Shown one piece after another: positions 24,381-33,548 of a stretch of DNA of 61,124 nucleotides. Below the pieces are notes generated by a model. That model was not told the origin of the DNA and did no database searches. It saw nothing but the letters and a program-made list of their open reading frames with translations. Origin of the DNA: an uncultured Subdoligranulum sp. (GTDB lineage Bacteria; Bacillota; Clostridia; Oscillospirales; Ruminococcaceae); NCBI GenBank assembly GCA_904374465.1, contig CAJFFY010000032.1, positions 1 through 61,124 of the forward strand. The letters are read 5' to 3'. Both the position numbers and the translations under genes were made by a program. Position 1 is the stretch's first letter, and the number at the start of each line of letters is the position of its first letter.

Positions 24381-24453
24381 AAAACGCACGGGGCTTGCCC
24401 GCGTGGTGTCCGACCGGAACGCTCCCGTCGGCAACACGCAGGCAGCCCCTGCG
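24381..24453 (-). terminator. Large intrinsic terminator after cysS
   Basis: On the minus strand CGCAGGGGCTGCCTGCGTG pairs with CACGCGGGCAAGCCCCGTGCG with few interruptions, and an inner CCGAC/GTCGG stem adds to it. A TTTT run follows. It lies between cysS and the double GT-C gene. Confidence 0.72.
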
Positions 24454-24461
24454 TCATCTTT

Positions 24462-25856
24462 TTACAGTTTTGCAATCTTCGGGCCCTGAGCGGTATCGGT
24501 GACGCTCCAGCCCATCTGGGTCAGCTGGGCACGGATGGCGTCCGCTTTGGCCCAATCCTTGGCCTTTTTGGCGGCGGCGCGCTCCTCCACCAGGGCAGTT
24601 ACCTCGGCGGGTACTTCGTCCTTTTTGCGGTTGTACAGCAATCCCAGCACACCGGTCAGCTCGTCAAAGGTCTTGGCGGCCAGTTCCAGCGTGGCTTTGT
24701 CCGAGGCATCGGACTGGGTGTTGATCTCCTTCACAAAGTCGAAGATCGCCGCCAGCGCATCGGGGGTGTTCAGGTCGTCGTCCATGGCGGCCTTGAACTT
24801 GGTGCGTGCTTCCTCGCACTTGGCAGCCAGTGCCGTGTCGGTGCCGTGGGCGTGCTGGATGGCAAAGTCCAGATTGTCCCGGCAGGTATACAGACGTTCC
24901 AGGCTGTTCTTGCAGCTCTCGATCAGGTCCACCGTGTAGTTCAGCGGCATGCGGTACCCCGCCGTGAGCATGAAATACCGGATGGGCTCATAGCCGTACT
25001 TTTCGGCAATTTCCCGCACGGTGAAGAAGTTGCCCGCGCTCTTGGACATCTTTTCGTTGTTGATGTTCAGGAAGCCGTTGTGCATCCAGTACCGGCTGAA
25101 GGTGCAGCCGTTGGCGCACTCGCTCTGGGCAATCTCGTTTTCGTGGTGAGGGAAGATCAGGTCCTGGCCGCCGGCATGCAGGTCGATGGTCTGGCCCAGA
25201 TGCTTGCGGGCCATGGCGCTGCACTCGATATGCCAGCCGGGACGACCGTGTCCCCAGGGGCTCTCCCAGTAGGGCTCGCCGGGCTTGGCGGCCTTCCAGA
25301 CCGCGAAGTCCGCGGGATCTTCCTTCAGGTCGTCGTCCATCTGGCTGCGCAGGGCGCGGTTACCGCTCTCCAGATCGTCCAGGTTCAGGTGGCTCAGCTT
25401 GCCGTAGCCGGGGTCGGACTTGACCCGGAAATAGACGTCGCCGTTGCGGGCCACATAGGCATGCCCGGATTCCACCAGATCCTTGACGATCTTGATGATC
25501 TCACCGATATGCTCGGTGGCACGGGGGCGCACGGTGGGGGCTTCCACGTTGAGGCCCTCGGAATCCTTGATGTACTCCGCTTCAAACTTGCGGGCCACCT
25601 CCTGCATGGAGATGCCTTCCTGCTGGCCTTTCTGGATCAGCTTGTCGTCAATGTCGGTGATGTTGGAAACATAGTACACCTTGTTGCCGCAGTATTCCAG
25701 ATAGCGGCGCAACGTGTCGAACACGATCATGGGACGCGCGTTGCCGATATGGATATAGTTATACACCGTCGGGCCGCAGACATAGATGCGGTACTCGCCT
25801 GCCTTCTGGGGGACGAACTCCTCTTTCTGACGGGTCATTGTGTTGAAAATCTGCAT
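24462..25856 (-). CDS. cysS: Cysteinyl-tRNA synthetase
   Basis: The 464-residue enzyme is full length. It has VCGPTVYNYIHIGNARP (zinc Cys and the HIGH variant HIGN), WHIECSAMARKHLG, HHENEIAQSECA (zinc ligands) and KMSKSAGNFFTVREI (KMSKS loop). It ends with the helical anticodon domain. It charges tRNA-Cys. The ATG at 25856 follows AAAGGA; the frame upstream to 25877 lacks a better site. No T-box leader is visible in the short 5' region, and its promoter is at 25901-25929. Confidence 0.97.
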   Translation of the reverse strand: MQIFNTMTRQKEEFVPQKAGEYRIYVCGPTVYNYIHIGNARPMIVFDTLRRYLEYCGNKVYYVSNITDIDDKLIQKGQQEGISMQEVARKFEAEYIKDSEGLNVEAPTVRPRATEHIGEIIKIVKDLVESGHAYVARNGDVYFRVKSDPGYGKLSHLNLDDLESGNRALRSQMDDDLKEDPADFAVWKAAKPGEPYWESPWGHGRPGWHIECSAMARKHLGQTIDLHAGGQDLIFPHHENEIAQSECANGCTFSRYWMHNGFLNINNEKMSKSAGNFFTVREIAEKYGYEPIRYFMLTAGYRMPLNYTVDLIESCKNSLERLYTCRDNLDFAIQHAHGTDTALAAKCEEARTKFKAAMDDDLNTPDALAAIFDFVKEINTQSDASDKATLELAAKTFDELTGVLGLLYNRKKDEVPAEVTALVEERAAAKKAKDWAKADAIRAQLTQMGWSVTDTAQGPKIAKL

Positions 25857-25900
25857 GGTGGTCCATTCCTTTCCCATTCCAATGGTCTCCGATGGTTTCT

Positions 25901-25929
25901 ATTATAGTCGCCACAGGGCGCCGTTGCAA
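25901..25929 (-). promoter_or_regulatory. Sigma-A-type promoter of cysS
   Basis: On the minus strand TTGCAA (25929-25924) and TATAAT (25906-25901) are separated by 17 bp, about 45 bases before the cysS start. Confidence 0.8.
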
Positions 25930-25933
25930 GTAT

Positions 25934-27877
25934 TCAGCCGTTATTTGCGAACTGGATTTCCAGCTGATCCCACACGGCGCTGAAATTGTAGGGGTACTGG
26001 GCATCTTCCTCGGCTAGCCAGCGCCGGTAGGTGTCCAGCTCCTCCACCGTGGGGGCCTGGACGCGGCGGTAGGCCGTAATGGTATAGCCGTTGCCCATAT
26101 CGAAGGTGGCAGCCACCTCGAAGGGATGGTACCGCTCCTGGTTTTCCAGGAAGGCGTTGTTGATTTTTTCGGTGTGGTTGCTGGGGTCAAAGGGTGTGCA
26201 AGTCAGCACCGCCTGGGCCGTAAACAGCTCCTTGGGGAAGGCATCGTTGCCAGGGTTCACCGCACCGTAAGCCAGAATGGTGCGGATACTCTCGTCGGGC
26301 AGGGCCGCCGCGCGGAAGACGTCCGCACTGTACACCACGCCGTGGCAGATCATGTACGCCGAATTTTCCCCGCTGCAGTTGGCCCGCAGCCAGTCGTTGA
26401 CGGCGGCAATGCCCTCCATATCGGTGCGCTCGTTGTCCACATAGAAGAACAGTCCGCTGTACACCGCGCTGGGAAAGACGATGGGCAGAATCTGGCTGCA
26501 GCCGCCGAAATTGAGCACGCAGAGTCCCCCCAGCAGGACGGCCAGAAGCCCCCGCAGCAGCGGGACCGCCAGATTGGCCACCGCCAGCGCGCAGAGAAAA
26601 CACCCCAGCAGATAGAAGGGCGCCACGGCCAGCGACTGGTGGTCGTCCATATTCTGGACCCGGGTCACCAGCAGCACCGTGACCACCGCACCGGCCAAAG
26701 ACAATACAGAAAGGAATCTTGTATTCTTTTTATACAGTCCGTACAAAAAGCCCACGGCAAAGATGGCGGCAATCAGCAGCCCCAGATAGATGTACTGGTT
26801 GTGCAGTTCCGCGAAGAACCCGCCGGTCTGGTAGGTGGCATAGCGGTCGCTGTAGTCGGCCTTGACGATCCGCCAGAACATGGGAGCCAGCGGCAGCCCC
26901 ACGCAGACCAGCGAGATGATGGCAAACCGCCAGAACCGCACAAAAGCGGCCTTTTGCCGGTTCCGGACCGCCCGGAAGAGCGTCCACACCCCGTAGAAGA
27001 GGAAGAGCACCACCACGGTGAACATATAGCTGCGTCGGGTGACGATGAGCATACCGGTAAAGGCCGCCAGGCAGACCAGTCGGGCGGGCGCGGGGACGGT
27101 GAAATCATATCCCGTGAGCAGGGCCATGATCATAAAGGCAAAGGCCACCCCCAGCAGGTCGGGCATGCCCCGGTAGAGAGCAATATGCAGCAGCGGCAGC
27201 AGCAGCACAAAGGCCATACCCAGCGCCGTGAACAGCCGGGGCGCACGGGGCGCCAGCTGGCGGCGCAGCACCTGCAGCAGCACCAGCGCACTGCCGTACA
27301 CCAGCGACGGAATCAGCAGCGCACAGAGGATGGCGAAGGTGTTGGCCGTACGCGCCGTGAACATAAAGAAAGGTTCCAGCAGGATGTTGATGACCAGCGG
27401 CGCGTAATCATTGAACCAGGTCTTATAGATGGTGGAACCCACCCCCATAAAGACCCCGTCGGCAAAGTTGGACTCCAGGCGGACCTGAAGGTTGTAGTAG
27501 GTGGCGTTGTCCCAGAGGTAGAGACTCTGCCGCCCCACCATGGCGTGCAGATAAAAGGCCGCGCTGACCACACAGCAGAGGGCCAGCACCGCCCCGTCAA
27601 AGGTCGTCAGCCGGACGGATGCCGCCCGCAGGGCACAGCGGTACAGGCAGTAAGTGCCCAGAAGCGCCGTACAGCAGAGCAGCAGCAGCCAGACATCCAC
27701 CGGATGGCGGCCGCTGCCCAGCATATCCACCGGCTGCAGCACCGGCAGGAAATGGGCTGCGGTGCTGAACAGAAATTTGACGGCAAAAAGACACAGCAAA
27801 GCCAGAACGGCCCGCTCGGGGCGGGTCATTCTGGCAAAAATCTGCTGTACTTTTGCGCGGGGTGCAAAATTTGGCAA
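25934..27877 (-). CDS. Hypothetical polytopic membrane protein, GT-C-like
   Basis: The 647-residue protein has about 12 membrane helices followed by a C-terminal soluble region of about 160 residues (from YVDNERTDMEGIAAVNDWL). The first outer loop has LWDNATYYNLQVRLES, an acidic pair placed as in GT-C transferases, and LHIALYRGMPDLLGVAF follows. I do not recognise a named family. The TTG at 27877, 19 bases after pgsA with GGGGG nine bases upstream, was chosen; an ATG at 27829 is the alternative but has no ribosome binding site. A lipid-sugar-dependent envelope glycosyltransferase is the best guess. Confidence 0.6.
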   Translation of the reverse strand: MPNFAPRAKVQQIFARMTRPERAVLALLCLFAVKFLFSTAAHFLPVLQPVDMLGSGRHPVDVWLLLLCCTALLGTYCLYRCALRAASVRLTTFDGAVLALCCVVSAAFYLHAMVGRQSLYLWDNATYYNLQVRLESNFADGVFMGVGSTIYKTWFNDYAPLVINILLEPFFMFTARTANTFAILCALLIPSLVYGSALVLLQVLRRQLAPRAPRLFTALGMAFVLLLPLLHIALYRGMPDLLGVAFAFMIMALLTGYDFTVPAPARLVCLAAFTGMLIVTRRSYMFTVVVLFLFYGVWTLFRAVRNRQKAAFVRFWRFAIISLVCVGLPLAPMFWRIVKADYSDRYATYQTGGFFAELHNQYIYLGLLIAAIFAVGFLYGLYKKNTRFLSVLSLAGAVVTVLLVTRVQNMDDHQSLAVAPFYLLGCFLCALAVANLAVPLLRGLLAVLLGGLCVLNFGGCSQILPIVFPSAVYSGLFFYVDNERTDMEGIAAVNDWLRANCSGENSAYMICHGVVYSADVFRAAALPDESIRTILAYGAVNPGNDAFPKELFTAQAVLTCTPFDPSNHTEKINNAFLENQERYHPFEVAATFDMGNGYTITAYRRVQAPTVEELDTYRRWLAEEDAQYPYNFSAVWDQLEIQFANNG

Positions 27878-27895
27878 AGCAGTAAACCCCCGTTG

Positions 27896-28471
27896 TTATT
27901 TTGCCTGCATAAAGCAGCTGCGGTTCTGCCACAGATAGATACCACCGGACAGGACGGTGGCCGCCGCCACCAGCCAGGTGAGAACCATCGTGATGACCCC
28001 CACCCCCATTGCATCGGCGGGACCGCTCAGCGCGGCACCAAAGTAGTAGAACAGGATGGTGAGCATCTGCAGCACGGTCTTGACCTTGCCCCACATGTTG
28101 GCGGCAATGACGGTGCCGGATTCGGCGGCGATCATCCGCACGCCGGCCACAGCAAATTCCCGGAACAGGATGACGGCCAGCACCACCGGCGAGCAGATGC
28201 CGTCGGCCACCATATAGATAAAGGCCGCGGTGGTCAGGCACTTGTCGGCCAGGGGATCCATGAACTTGCCGAAGTCCGTGACCAGGTGGTATTTGCGGGC
28301 AATGTATCCGTCCAGGAAATCGGTAATGCTGGCCACGGCAAAGACGATACCGGCCACCAGCATGAAGGTCTGGTTGTATTCCGCCGTGCCGTAGCGGCTG
28401 AAGGCGGCAAACACCATGAACACCGGCACCAGAATCACGCGAAGCATCGTCAGTTTGTTGGGCAGATTCAT
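27896..28471 (-). CDS. pgsA: CDP-diacylglycerol-glycerol-3-phosphate 3-phosphatidyltransferase
   Basis: The 191-residue membrane enzyme starts NLPNKLTMLRVILVPVF and carries the CDP-alcohol phosphotransferase motif as DGYIARKYHLVTDFGKFMDPLADK, with all three metal-binding aspartates. It makes phosphatidylglycerophosphate, the committed step to phosphatidylglycerol. It lies three bases downstream of rimO, the common Firmicutes order. Confidence 0.95.
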   Translation of the reverse strand: MNLPNKLTMLRVILVPVFMVFAAFSRYGTAEYNQTFMLVAGIVFAVASITDFLDGYIARKYHLVTDFGKFMDPLADKCLTTAAFIYMVADGICSPVVLAVILFREFAVAGVRMIAAESGTVIAANMWGKVKTVLQMLTILFYYFGAALSGPADAMGVGVITMVLTWLVAAATVLSGGIYLWQNRSCFMQAK

Positions 28472-28474
28472 AAC

Positions 28475-29815
28475 TCAGTCCTCCAGTTTTTCCTCGGCAT
28501 AGCCGTAGAGGTCGTATGTATCGGCATCGGTGATGGTCACGTTGTAGAACGCACCGGTCTCCAGCGGGGTATCCGCCGGGGTCAGCACGTTGCCGTCAAT
28601 TTCGGGACAGTCGGCCTTGGAGCGCAGCAGGTACATGCCGGTCTCCTCGTCCACACCATCGCAGATGCATTCCAGCGTCTGGCCCACCTTTTCCTTTTCC
28701 CGCTGGGCGCTGACTTCCGCCTGCAGTTCCATGATATGGTCGGCCCGGCGCTGTTTGGTTTCCTCGTCCAGCTGGCCCTCCATCCTGGCAGCCACGGTGT
28801 TTTCCTCCGCCGAATAGGCAAAGCAGCCCAGCCGGTCAAACCGCATGGTCTTGACAAAATCGCACAGCTCGGCGTACTGTTCCTCGGTCTCGCCGGGGAA
28901 ACCGGCGATCAGGGTGGTACGCAGCGTAATGCCGGGAATGGCAGCCCGCAGCCGGTGGACCGCATCCTCAATCTCGGCCCGGCCGCCGCGGCGGTTCATC
29001 GCCTTGAGCACCGCATCGTCGCAATGCTGGATGGGCAGGTCCAGATAGGGCACCACCTTGGTGTTGCGCACCATGGCGGCGATGAAGTCGTCGCTGATAC
29101 GCTCGGGGTAAGCATAGAGAATGCGGATCCAGCGGATGCCGTCAATTTGCTGCAGGCGATCCAGCAGCTCGCAGACAGCCCCCGGTTTGCCCCAGTCCTC
29201 GCCGTAGGCGGTGGGGTCCTGGGCCACCAGGATCAGTTCCCGGACACCCTCCCCTGCCAGCCAGCGGGCTTCGGCCACGCAATCCTCCAGCGGGCGGCTG
29301 CGCAGCGGGCCGCGGATCAGCGGAATGGCGCAATAATGGCAGCGGTTGTTGCAGCCCTCGGCAATTTTCAGGTAGGCATAGTGCCGGGGGGTGGAGATGA
29401 CCCGCGCGCCGCCCAGCGGCATATCGCTCTTGGGGCCGTAGCTTTCCACCTGGCCGGCACCGGCCGCGCAGACCCGGGCCACAATGGCCGGCAGCGCAGC
29501 ATTGGAGCCGATGCCCACCACCGCGTCCACCTCGGGGATTTCCTGGACGATCTGCTGTTTGTACCGCTCGGCCAGGCAGCCCGTGACGATGACCTTCAGG
29601 TCGGGGTTCTGCTGCTTGTACTGGCAGGCCATGAGGATGTTCTCGATGGCTTCGGTTTTGGCGGACTCGATAAAGCCGCAGGTATTGACGATGATCACGT
29701 CCGCTTCGGCCGGGTCGGCCACCGTGGTGTGGCCCTCCTTCAGCAGTGCGTGGCAAAAGACGTCGGCGTCCACCTGATTCTTGGGACAGCCCAGGGAGAT
29801 AATGGCAATGTTCAT
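28475..29815 (-). CDS. rimO: Ribosomal protein uS12 methylthiotransferase RimO
   Basis: The 446-residue protein begins IAIISLGCPKNQVDADV (first cluster Cys) and VNTCGFIESAKTEAI. It has the radical-SAM motif CNNRCHYCAIP near residue 150 and a C-terminal TRAM domain. It methylthiolates the aspartate of uS12 using two iron-sulfur clusters. It follows recX by ten bases and precedes pgsA by three, forming the recA-recX-rimO-pgsA operon. Confidence 0.96.
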   Translation of the reverse strand: MNIAIISLGCPKNQVDADVFCHALLKEGHTTVADPAEADVIIVNTCGFIESAKTEAIENILMACQYKQQNPDLKVIVTGCLAERYKQQIVQEIPEVDAVVGIGSNAALPAIVARVCAAGAGQVESYGPKSDMPLGGARVISTPRHYAYLKIAEGCNNRCHYCAIPLIRGPLRSRPLEDCVAEARWLAGEGVRELILVAQDPTAYGEDWGKPGAVCELLDRLQQIDGIRWIRILYAYPERISDDFIAAMVRNTKVVPYLDLPIQHCDDAVLKAMNRRGGRAEIEDAVHRLRAAIPGITLRTTLIAGFPGETEEQYAELCDFVKTMRFDRLGCFAYSAEENTVAARMEGQLDEETKQRRADHIMELQAEVSAQREKEKVGQTLECICDGVDEETGMYLLRSKADCPEIDGNVLTPADTPLETGAFYNVTITDADTYDLYGYAEEKLED

Positions 29816-29825
29816 AGATGTTTCC

Positions 29826-30464
29826 TTATGGTTCAGATTCGGTTGGGTCGTCGGTTTCGTCCAGCACCGTGCGGATTACCCCATGGGAGAATCCGCGCCG
29901 GGCCAGTGCTGCCGCCACCTGGTCCCGTTTGCCGGCAGCCAGCTTGGCGGCATACTGCCGCGCCACCAGAGCGCGGGCGGTGGTCAGTTCGGGGTCCTCC
30001 CCCGTTTCGTCGGTGTCGTACAGATCCTCCACCGCCCGGGCAGCGGTATCCCGGTCGATGCCCTTGGCCGCCAGGTCCTGCAGGATCTCCCGCCGGGATT
30101 TGCGCTTGCGCAGCAGCTCGGCGGCACGGCGGCGGGCAAAGCCCTCGTCGTTCAAAAGGCCCAGTTCCCCGGCCCGCGCCACCGCCCAGGCGGCGCTGTG
30201 GGCGTCAAACTTGCGGCAGAGTTTCTGGTACAGTTCCCCCGCGGCGTGATCCCGCAGGGAGAGATAGTCCATAGCCTTGTCCAGCGCACGGCGGGTATCG
30301 CTCTGCTTGCGCAGCTGCTCCACCTGCCAGGGTTCCAGGTCGTCCCCCTCGTGAAGATGGGCCGTGGCGAAGGTATCCTCGTCCAGGGAAAAAACAAATT
30401 CCCCATCCAGGAACAGGGCCAGCCGCCCCCGCTTGGTTTCCTTGATCTGGGTCAGCTTTGGCAT
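29826..30464 (-). CDS. recX: Recombination regulator RecX
   Basis: The 212-residue protein has the tandem three-helix repeats of RecX: LDKAMDYLSLRDHAAGELYQKL, LLNDEGFARRRAAELLRKRKSRREI and LARRGFSHGVIRTVLDE. It binds inside the RecA filament and limits its activity. The start overlaps the recA stop by one base (TAATG), which fits tight coupling of the two products. Confidence 0.93.
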   Translation of the reverse strand: MPKLTQIKETKRGRLALFLDGEFVFSLDEDTFATAHLHEGDDLEPWQVEQLRKQSDTRRALDKAMDYLSLRDHAAGELYQKLCRKFDAHSAAWAVARAGELGLLNDEGFARRRAAELLRKRKSRREILQDLAAKGIDRDTAARAVEDLYDTDETGEDPELTTARALVARQYAAKLAAGKRDQVAAALARRGFSHGVIRTVLDETDDPTESEP

Positions 30465-31642
30465 TATTCGTCAACCATAATGTCCAGATCCACCTCATCG
30501 CCGGTGGTCTTGGGGGCCGGCGCCGCAGCGGCAGGGCCCTCGCCGGGGGCGACAGGTTTGACGATCTCGCTGGGATCCAGCGGTTTGACGGTGCCCTTCT
30601 TGCCGGCGGCCAGCAGACGGTCGGCATTGGCACGAACGATCTTCTCGATCTCGTCGGAGACCTCGGGGTGGTCCTTTAGAAACTGTTTGGCGTTGTCGCG
30701 GCCCTGGCCCAGGCGCATATCCCCGTAGTTGAACCAGGCACCGCTCTTCTGGACGATGCCCAACTTGACACCCAGGTCAAGGATTTCGCCGATCTTGGAA
30801 ATACCCTCGCCGAACATGATGTCGAATTCCGCCTCCCGGAAGGGGGGCGCCACCTTGTTCTTGACGATCTTGGCACGGGTACGGTTGCCGATGAAAGCAC
30901 CGGTGGAATCCTTGAGGCCTTCAATCCGGCGCACATCGATGCGCACGCTGGAATAGTACTTCAGGGCCCGGCCGCCGGTGGTCACTTCGGGGTTGCCGTA
31001 GACGATGCCCACCTTCTCACGCAGCTGGTTGATGAAGATGCACACCGTGTTGGTCTTGCCGATGACGCCGGTGAGTTTACGCAGCGCCTGGCTCATCAGA
31101 CGGGCCTGCAGACCCACATGGCTGTCGCCCATCTCGCCCTCGATTTCGGCGCGGGGCACCATAGCCGCCACCGAGTCCACAACCACCGCGTCAATGGCGC
31201 CGGAGCGGACCAGCGCTTCGCAGATTTCCATGGCCTGCTCACCGGTATCAGGCTGGCTGACCAGCAGGCTGTCGATGTCCACGCCCAGGGCGCTGGCATA
31301 AGCCGGGTCCAGGGCATGTTCCACGTCGATGAAGGCCACTTCGCCGCCCATCTTCTGGGCTTCGGCCAACACCTGCAGGGCCAGGGTGGTCTTGCCGGAG
31401 GATTCCGGTCCATAAATCTCGATGATACGGCCCCGGGGCAGACCACCGATGCCTAACGCCAGGTCCAGACCCAGACTGCCCGTGGGGATTGCGTCCACCT
31501 GCATGGTCACATTGGCCCCCAACTTCATGACGGCGCCTTTGCCGAACTGTTTTTCAATCTGTGCCAGAGCGGTTTCCAGCGCAGCCTTCTTGTCGGTGGC
31601 CGGACCGGTGCTCTTGGGGGAAGTGTCTTTCTTTGCTGCCAT
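30464..31642 (-). CDS. recA: Recombinase RecA
   Basis: The 392-residue protein is full length. It has GRIIEIYGPESSGKTTLALQ (Walker A), VVVDSVAAMVPRAEIEGEMGD (Walker B), the loop L1 residues and NQLREKVGIVYGNPEVTTGG (loop L2 region). The acidic C-terminus carries a low-complexity alanine/proline stretch before DEVDLDIMVDE. It drives strand exchange and SOS induction. A promoter with an overlapping palindrome lies upstream (31699-31738). Confidence 0.98.
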   Translation of the reverse strand: MAAKKDTSPKSTGPATDKKAALETALAQIEKQFGKGAVMKLGANVTMQVDAIPTGSLGLDLALGIGGLPRGRIIEIYGPESSGKTTLALQVLAEAQKMGGEVAFIDVEHALDPAYASALGVDIDSLLVSQPDTGEQAMEICEALVRSGAIDAVVVDSVAAMVPRAEIEGEMGDSHVGLQARLMSQALRKLTGVIGKTNTVCIFINQLREKVGIVYGNPEVTTGGRALKYYSSVRIDVRRIEGLKDSTGAFIGNRTRAKIVKNKVAPPFREAEFDIMFGEGISKIGEILDLGVKLGIVQKSGAWFNYGDMRLGQGRDNAKQFLKDHPEVSDEIEKIVRANADRLLAAGKKGTVKPLDPSEIVKPVAPGEGPAAAAPAPKTTGDEVDLDIMVDE

Positions 31643-31698
31643 CTTGCGGTTCTCCTTTATCTGTAAAACAATCGCTTTTATCCTTTGCGTCTGGGTCT

Positions 31699-31727
31699 AT
31701 TATATACGATCCGGATTGAAAATACAA
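31699..31727 (-). promoter_or_regulatory. Sigma-A-type promoter of recA
   Basis: On the minus strand TTGTAT (31727-31722) and TATAAT (31704-31699) are 17 bp apart, about 57 bases upstream of the recA start. Confidence 0.78.
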
Positions 31728-31738
31728 CCATATGTTGT
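31724..31738. promoter_or_regulatory. Imperfect palindrome overlapping the recA -35 box (candidate SOS operator)
   Basis: ACAACATATGGTTGT on the minus strand is an imperfect inverted repeat around CATATG. It overlaps the -35 hexamer, the place a LexA-type repressor would bind. It does not match the Bacillus GAAC-n4-GTTC box exactly. Confidence 0.4.
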
Positions 31739-31765
31739 GTATATAGTATCCCATAACCGGGACTT

Positions 31766-32596
31766 TCAGCCGGTTTTTTCGGGTTTTTGCAGCACAATCA
31801 CCCGATCATTGCCGCCGTAATCCTTGCGGCACCGGCCATGGGACCACCCTTGTGTGGCCCCCAGGGCCAGCACATCCGCCGCCTGGGCACAGCCGATTTC
31901 CAGTACCAGCCAGCCGCCGGGGCGCAGCGCCATCCTATACCGGGCGGTAAGCAGCCGGTAAAAGGCCAGACCGTCTTCGCCGCCATCCAGGGCCATGGCG
32001 GGCTCATAGGCGGTTTCCGGCATGAGGGCGGCCATCTCCCCGGCCGTCAGATAGGGCGGATTGGACAGGATCAGGTCTACGCTCTCCGGGGCCAGCGTCC
32101 GGTACCAGGCAAAGATATCGGCCAGCACGGTGCGCACAGCGGTTCCGGCGGTGTTGGCCTGCAAATAGGGCCAGGCTTCGGCGCTTTTTTCCACACAGGT
32201 AACCTGCGCCCCCGGACAGGCCCGGGCCACCCCCAGCCCCAGACAGCCGGTGCCGGCGCAGAGATCCAGCACCACGGGGGCAGGCTTGTCCCGCAGCAGC
32301 TCGATGGCGGTCTCGCAGACTACCTCGCTGTCAGCCCGGGGACAAAGGACCCCGGGGCCTACCTTCAGGGTAAAGTCGAGGAAATCCCACTCCCCCAGCA
32401 GGTACTGCAGCGGTTCCCGGGCGGCACGGCGGGCGGCCAGGGCTTCCAGCCGGGCCGCTTCCTCCGGGGAGGGTCCGTCATCCAACCGGGGATCCCGCCC
32501 GGTGACAAAGCGGTAGAGCTGGGCCGCGTCGAAGCGGGCGTCGGGTACGCCGGCAGCCTGCAGCCGGGTGGTCAGTGCCTGAAATGCAGTGTTCAC
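31766..32596 (-). CDS. prmC: Peptide chain release factor glutamine methyltransferase
   Basis: The 276-residue enzyme has an N-terminal helical domain with LQYLLGEWDFLDFTLKV, the SAM-binding loop DLCAGTGCLGLGVA, and the signature SNPPYLTAGEM, whose NPPY positions the glutamine. It methylates the GGQ glutamine of release factors. It overlaps the DUF1385 gene by 4 bases; this pairing is typical of Firmicutes next to prfA genes, though prfA is not in the window. Confidence 0.94.
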   Translation of the reverse strand: MNTAFQALTTRLQAAGVPDARFDAAQLYRFVTGRDPRLDDGPSPEEAARLEALAARRAAREPLQYLLGEWDFLDFTLKVGPGVLCPRADSEVVCETAIELLRDKPAPVVLDLCAGTGCLGLGVARACPGAQVTCVEKSAEAWPYLQANTAGTAVRTVLADIFAWYRTLAPESVDLILSNPPYLTAGEMAALMPETAYEPAMALDGGEDGLAFYRLLTARYRMALRPGGWLVLEIGCAQAADVLALGATQGWSHGRCRKDYGGNDRVIVLQKPEKTG

Positions 32597-33519
32597 CAGC
32601 GGCCATCCTCCCGGTTTTCCGGCAGGACCGGCGTAACGGCGGCAATGGCCACTTCGATCATGGAATCGTCCGGCTCAAAGGTGGTCAGCCGCTGCATCCA
32701 CAGCCCCGGCTGGGAGATGATATGGGAGAGCAGGCTGTCCGACCGCCCCGCCCATTTGAGGATCTCGTAGGAGATACCCACCAGCAACGGGAACATGCAC
32801 AGCTTGTACACAATGCGCAGCCAGGTGCTGGTCCAGGGCAGCACGGCGTACAGGAAAATGCTGATGATGATCACCAGAATCATGAAACTGGTGCCGCAGC
32901 GGGGATGGAACCGGCTTTGTTTGCGGATGTTTTCCACCGTCAGCGGCAGCCCTGCCTCATAGCAGGCGATGGTCTTATGTTCGGCACCGTGGTATTCAAA
33001 GACCCGGTGCAGTTCCTTGTAGCGGGTACACAGGAACATATACCCCAGAAAGATGGCCATTTTGAGCACGCCCTCCAGGATGACCCGGGGCCAGCGCCCC
33101 ATGGGCACCACATCGGCCACCAGTCCGGTGAGGAAGGTGGGCAGAAAGGTGAAGAGGAAGAGCGCCAGCACCACACCGGCAAAAGCCGCGCAGCCCATCA
33201 GCATATTCTGTACGGCGGGGCTCAGGTGGGCTTCCAGCCACTGGTCCAGCTTGGAGTCCGAGGGTTCGGTCTCCTCCTCCATGGCAATATCGGCAGCATG
33301 CATCAGGTACTGGTAGCCTTTGTAGAGGTTTTCGGCCATATTGCAGACGCCCCGCACCAGCGGGACTTTGTTGTACCAATGGGTGCGCACCGTGTCATAG
33401 GTCAGGTCGATGGTCCCGTCGGGACGACGCACGGCACAGCAGATCTTTTCGGGGCCGCGCATCATGATGCCCTCCATCAGGGCCTGGCCGCCCACGGAGG
33501 TGCGAAATTCTTTGGACAT
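32593..33519 (-). CDS. DUF1385 family membrane protein
   Basis: The 308-residue protein shows the DUF1385 landmarks SVGGQALMEGIMMRGPEK at the N-terminus, YHGAEHKTIACYE in the centre and HPRCGTSFM followed by several membrane helices. YqhQ-like members are conserved in Clostridia and Bacilli but without a settled function. It sits between the histidine kinase and prmC and is joined to prmC by a 4-base overlap. Confidence 0.9.
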   Translation of the reverse strand: MSKEFRTSVGGQALMEGIMMRGPEKICCAVRRPDGTIDLTYDTVRTHWYNKVPLVRGVCNMAENLYKGYQYLMHAADIAMEEETEPSDSKLDQWLEAHLSPAVQNMLMGCAAFAGVVLALFLFTFLPTFLTGLVADVVPMGRWPRVILEGVLKMAIFLGYMFLCTRYKELHRVFEYHGAEHKTIACYEAGLPLTVENIRKQSRFHPRCGTSFMILVIIISIFLYAVLPWTSTWLRIVYKLCMFPLLVGISYEILKWAGRSDSLLSHIISQPGLWMQRLTTFEPDDSMIEVAIAAVTPVLPENREDGRW

Positions 33520-33548
33520 AGTTGCTCCTTCCCCCTGGGGGGACTGTT

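Noticed and set aside
25857..25900. T-box leader of cysS
   Set aside because: The leader between promoter and start codon is only about 40 bases and has no T-box sequence or terminator.
26126..30274. A 1382-codon open frame on the plus strand
   Set aside because: It runs antisense to recX, rimO, pgsA and a membrane protein gene. Its composition (His, Gln, Gly-rich) is that of a high-GC shadow frame.
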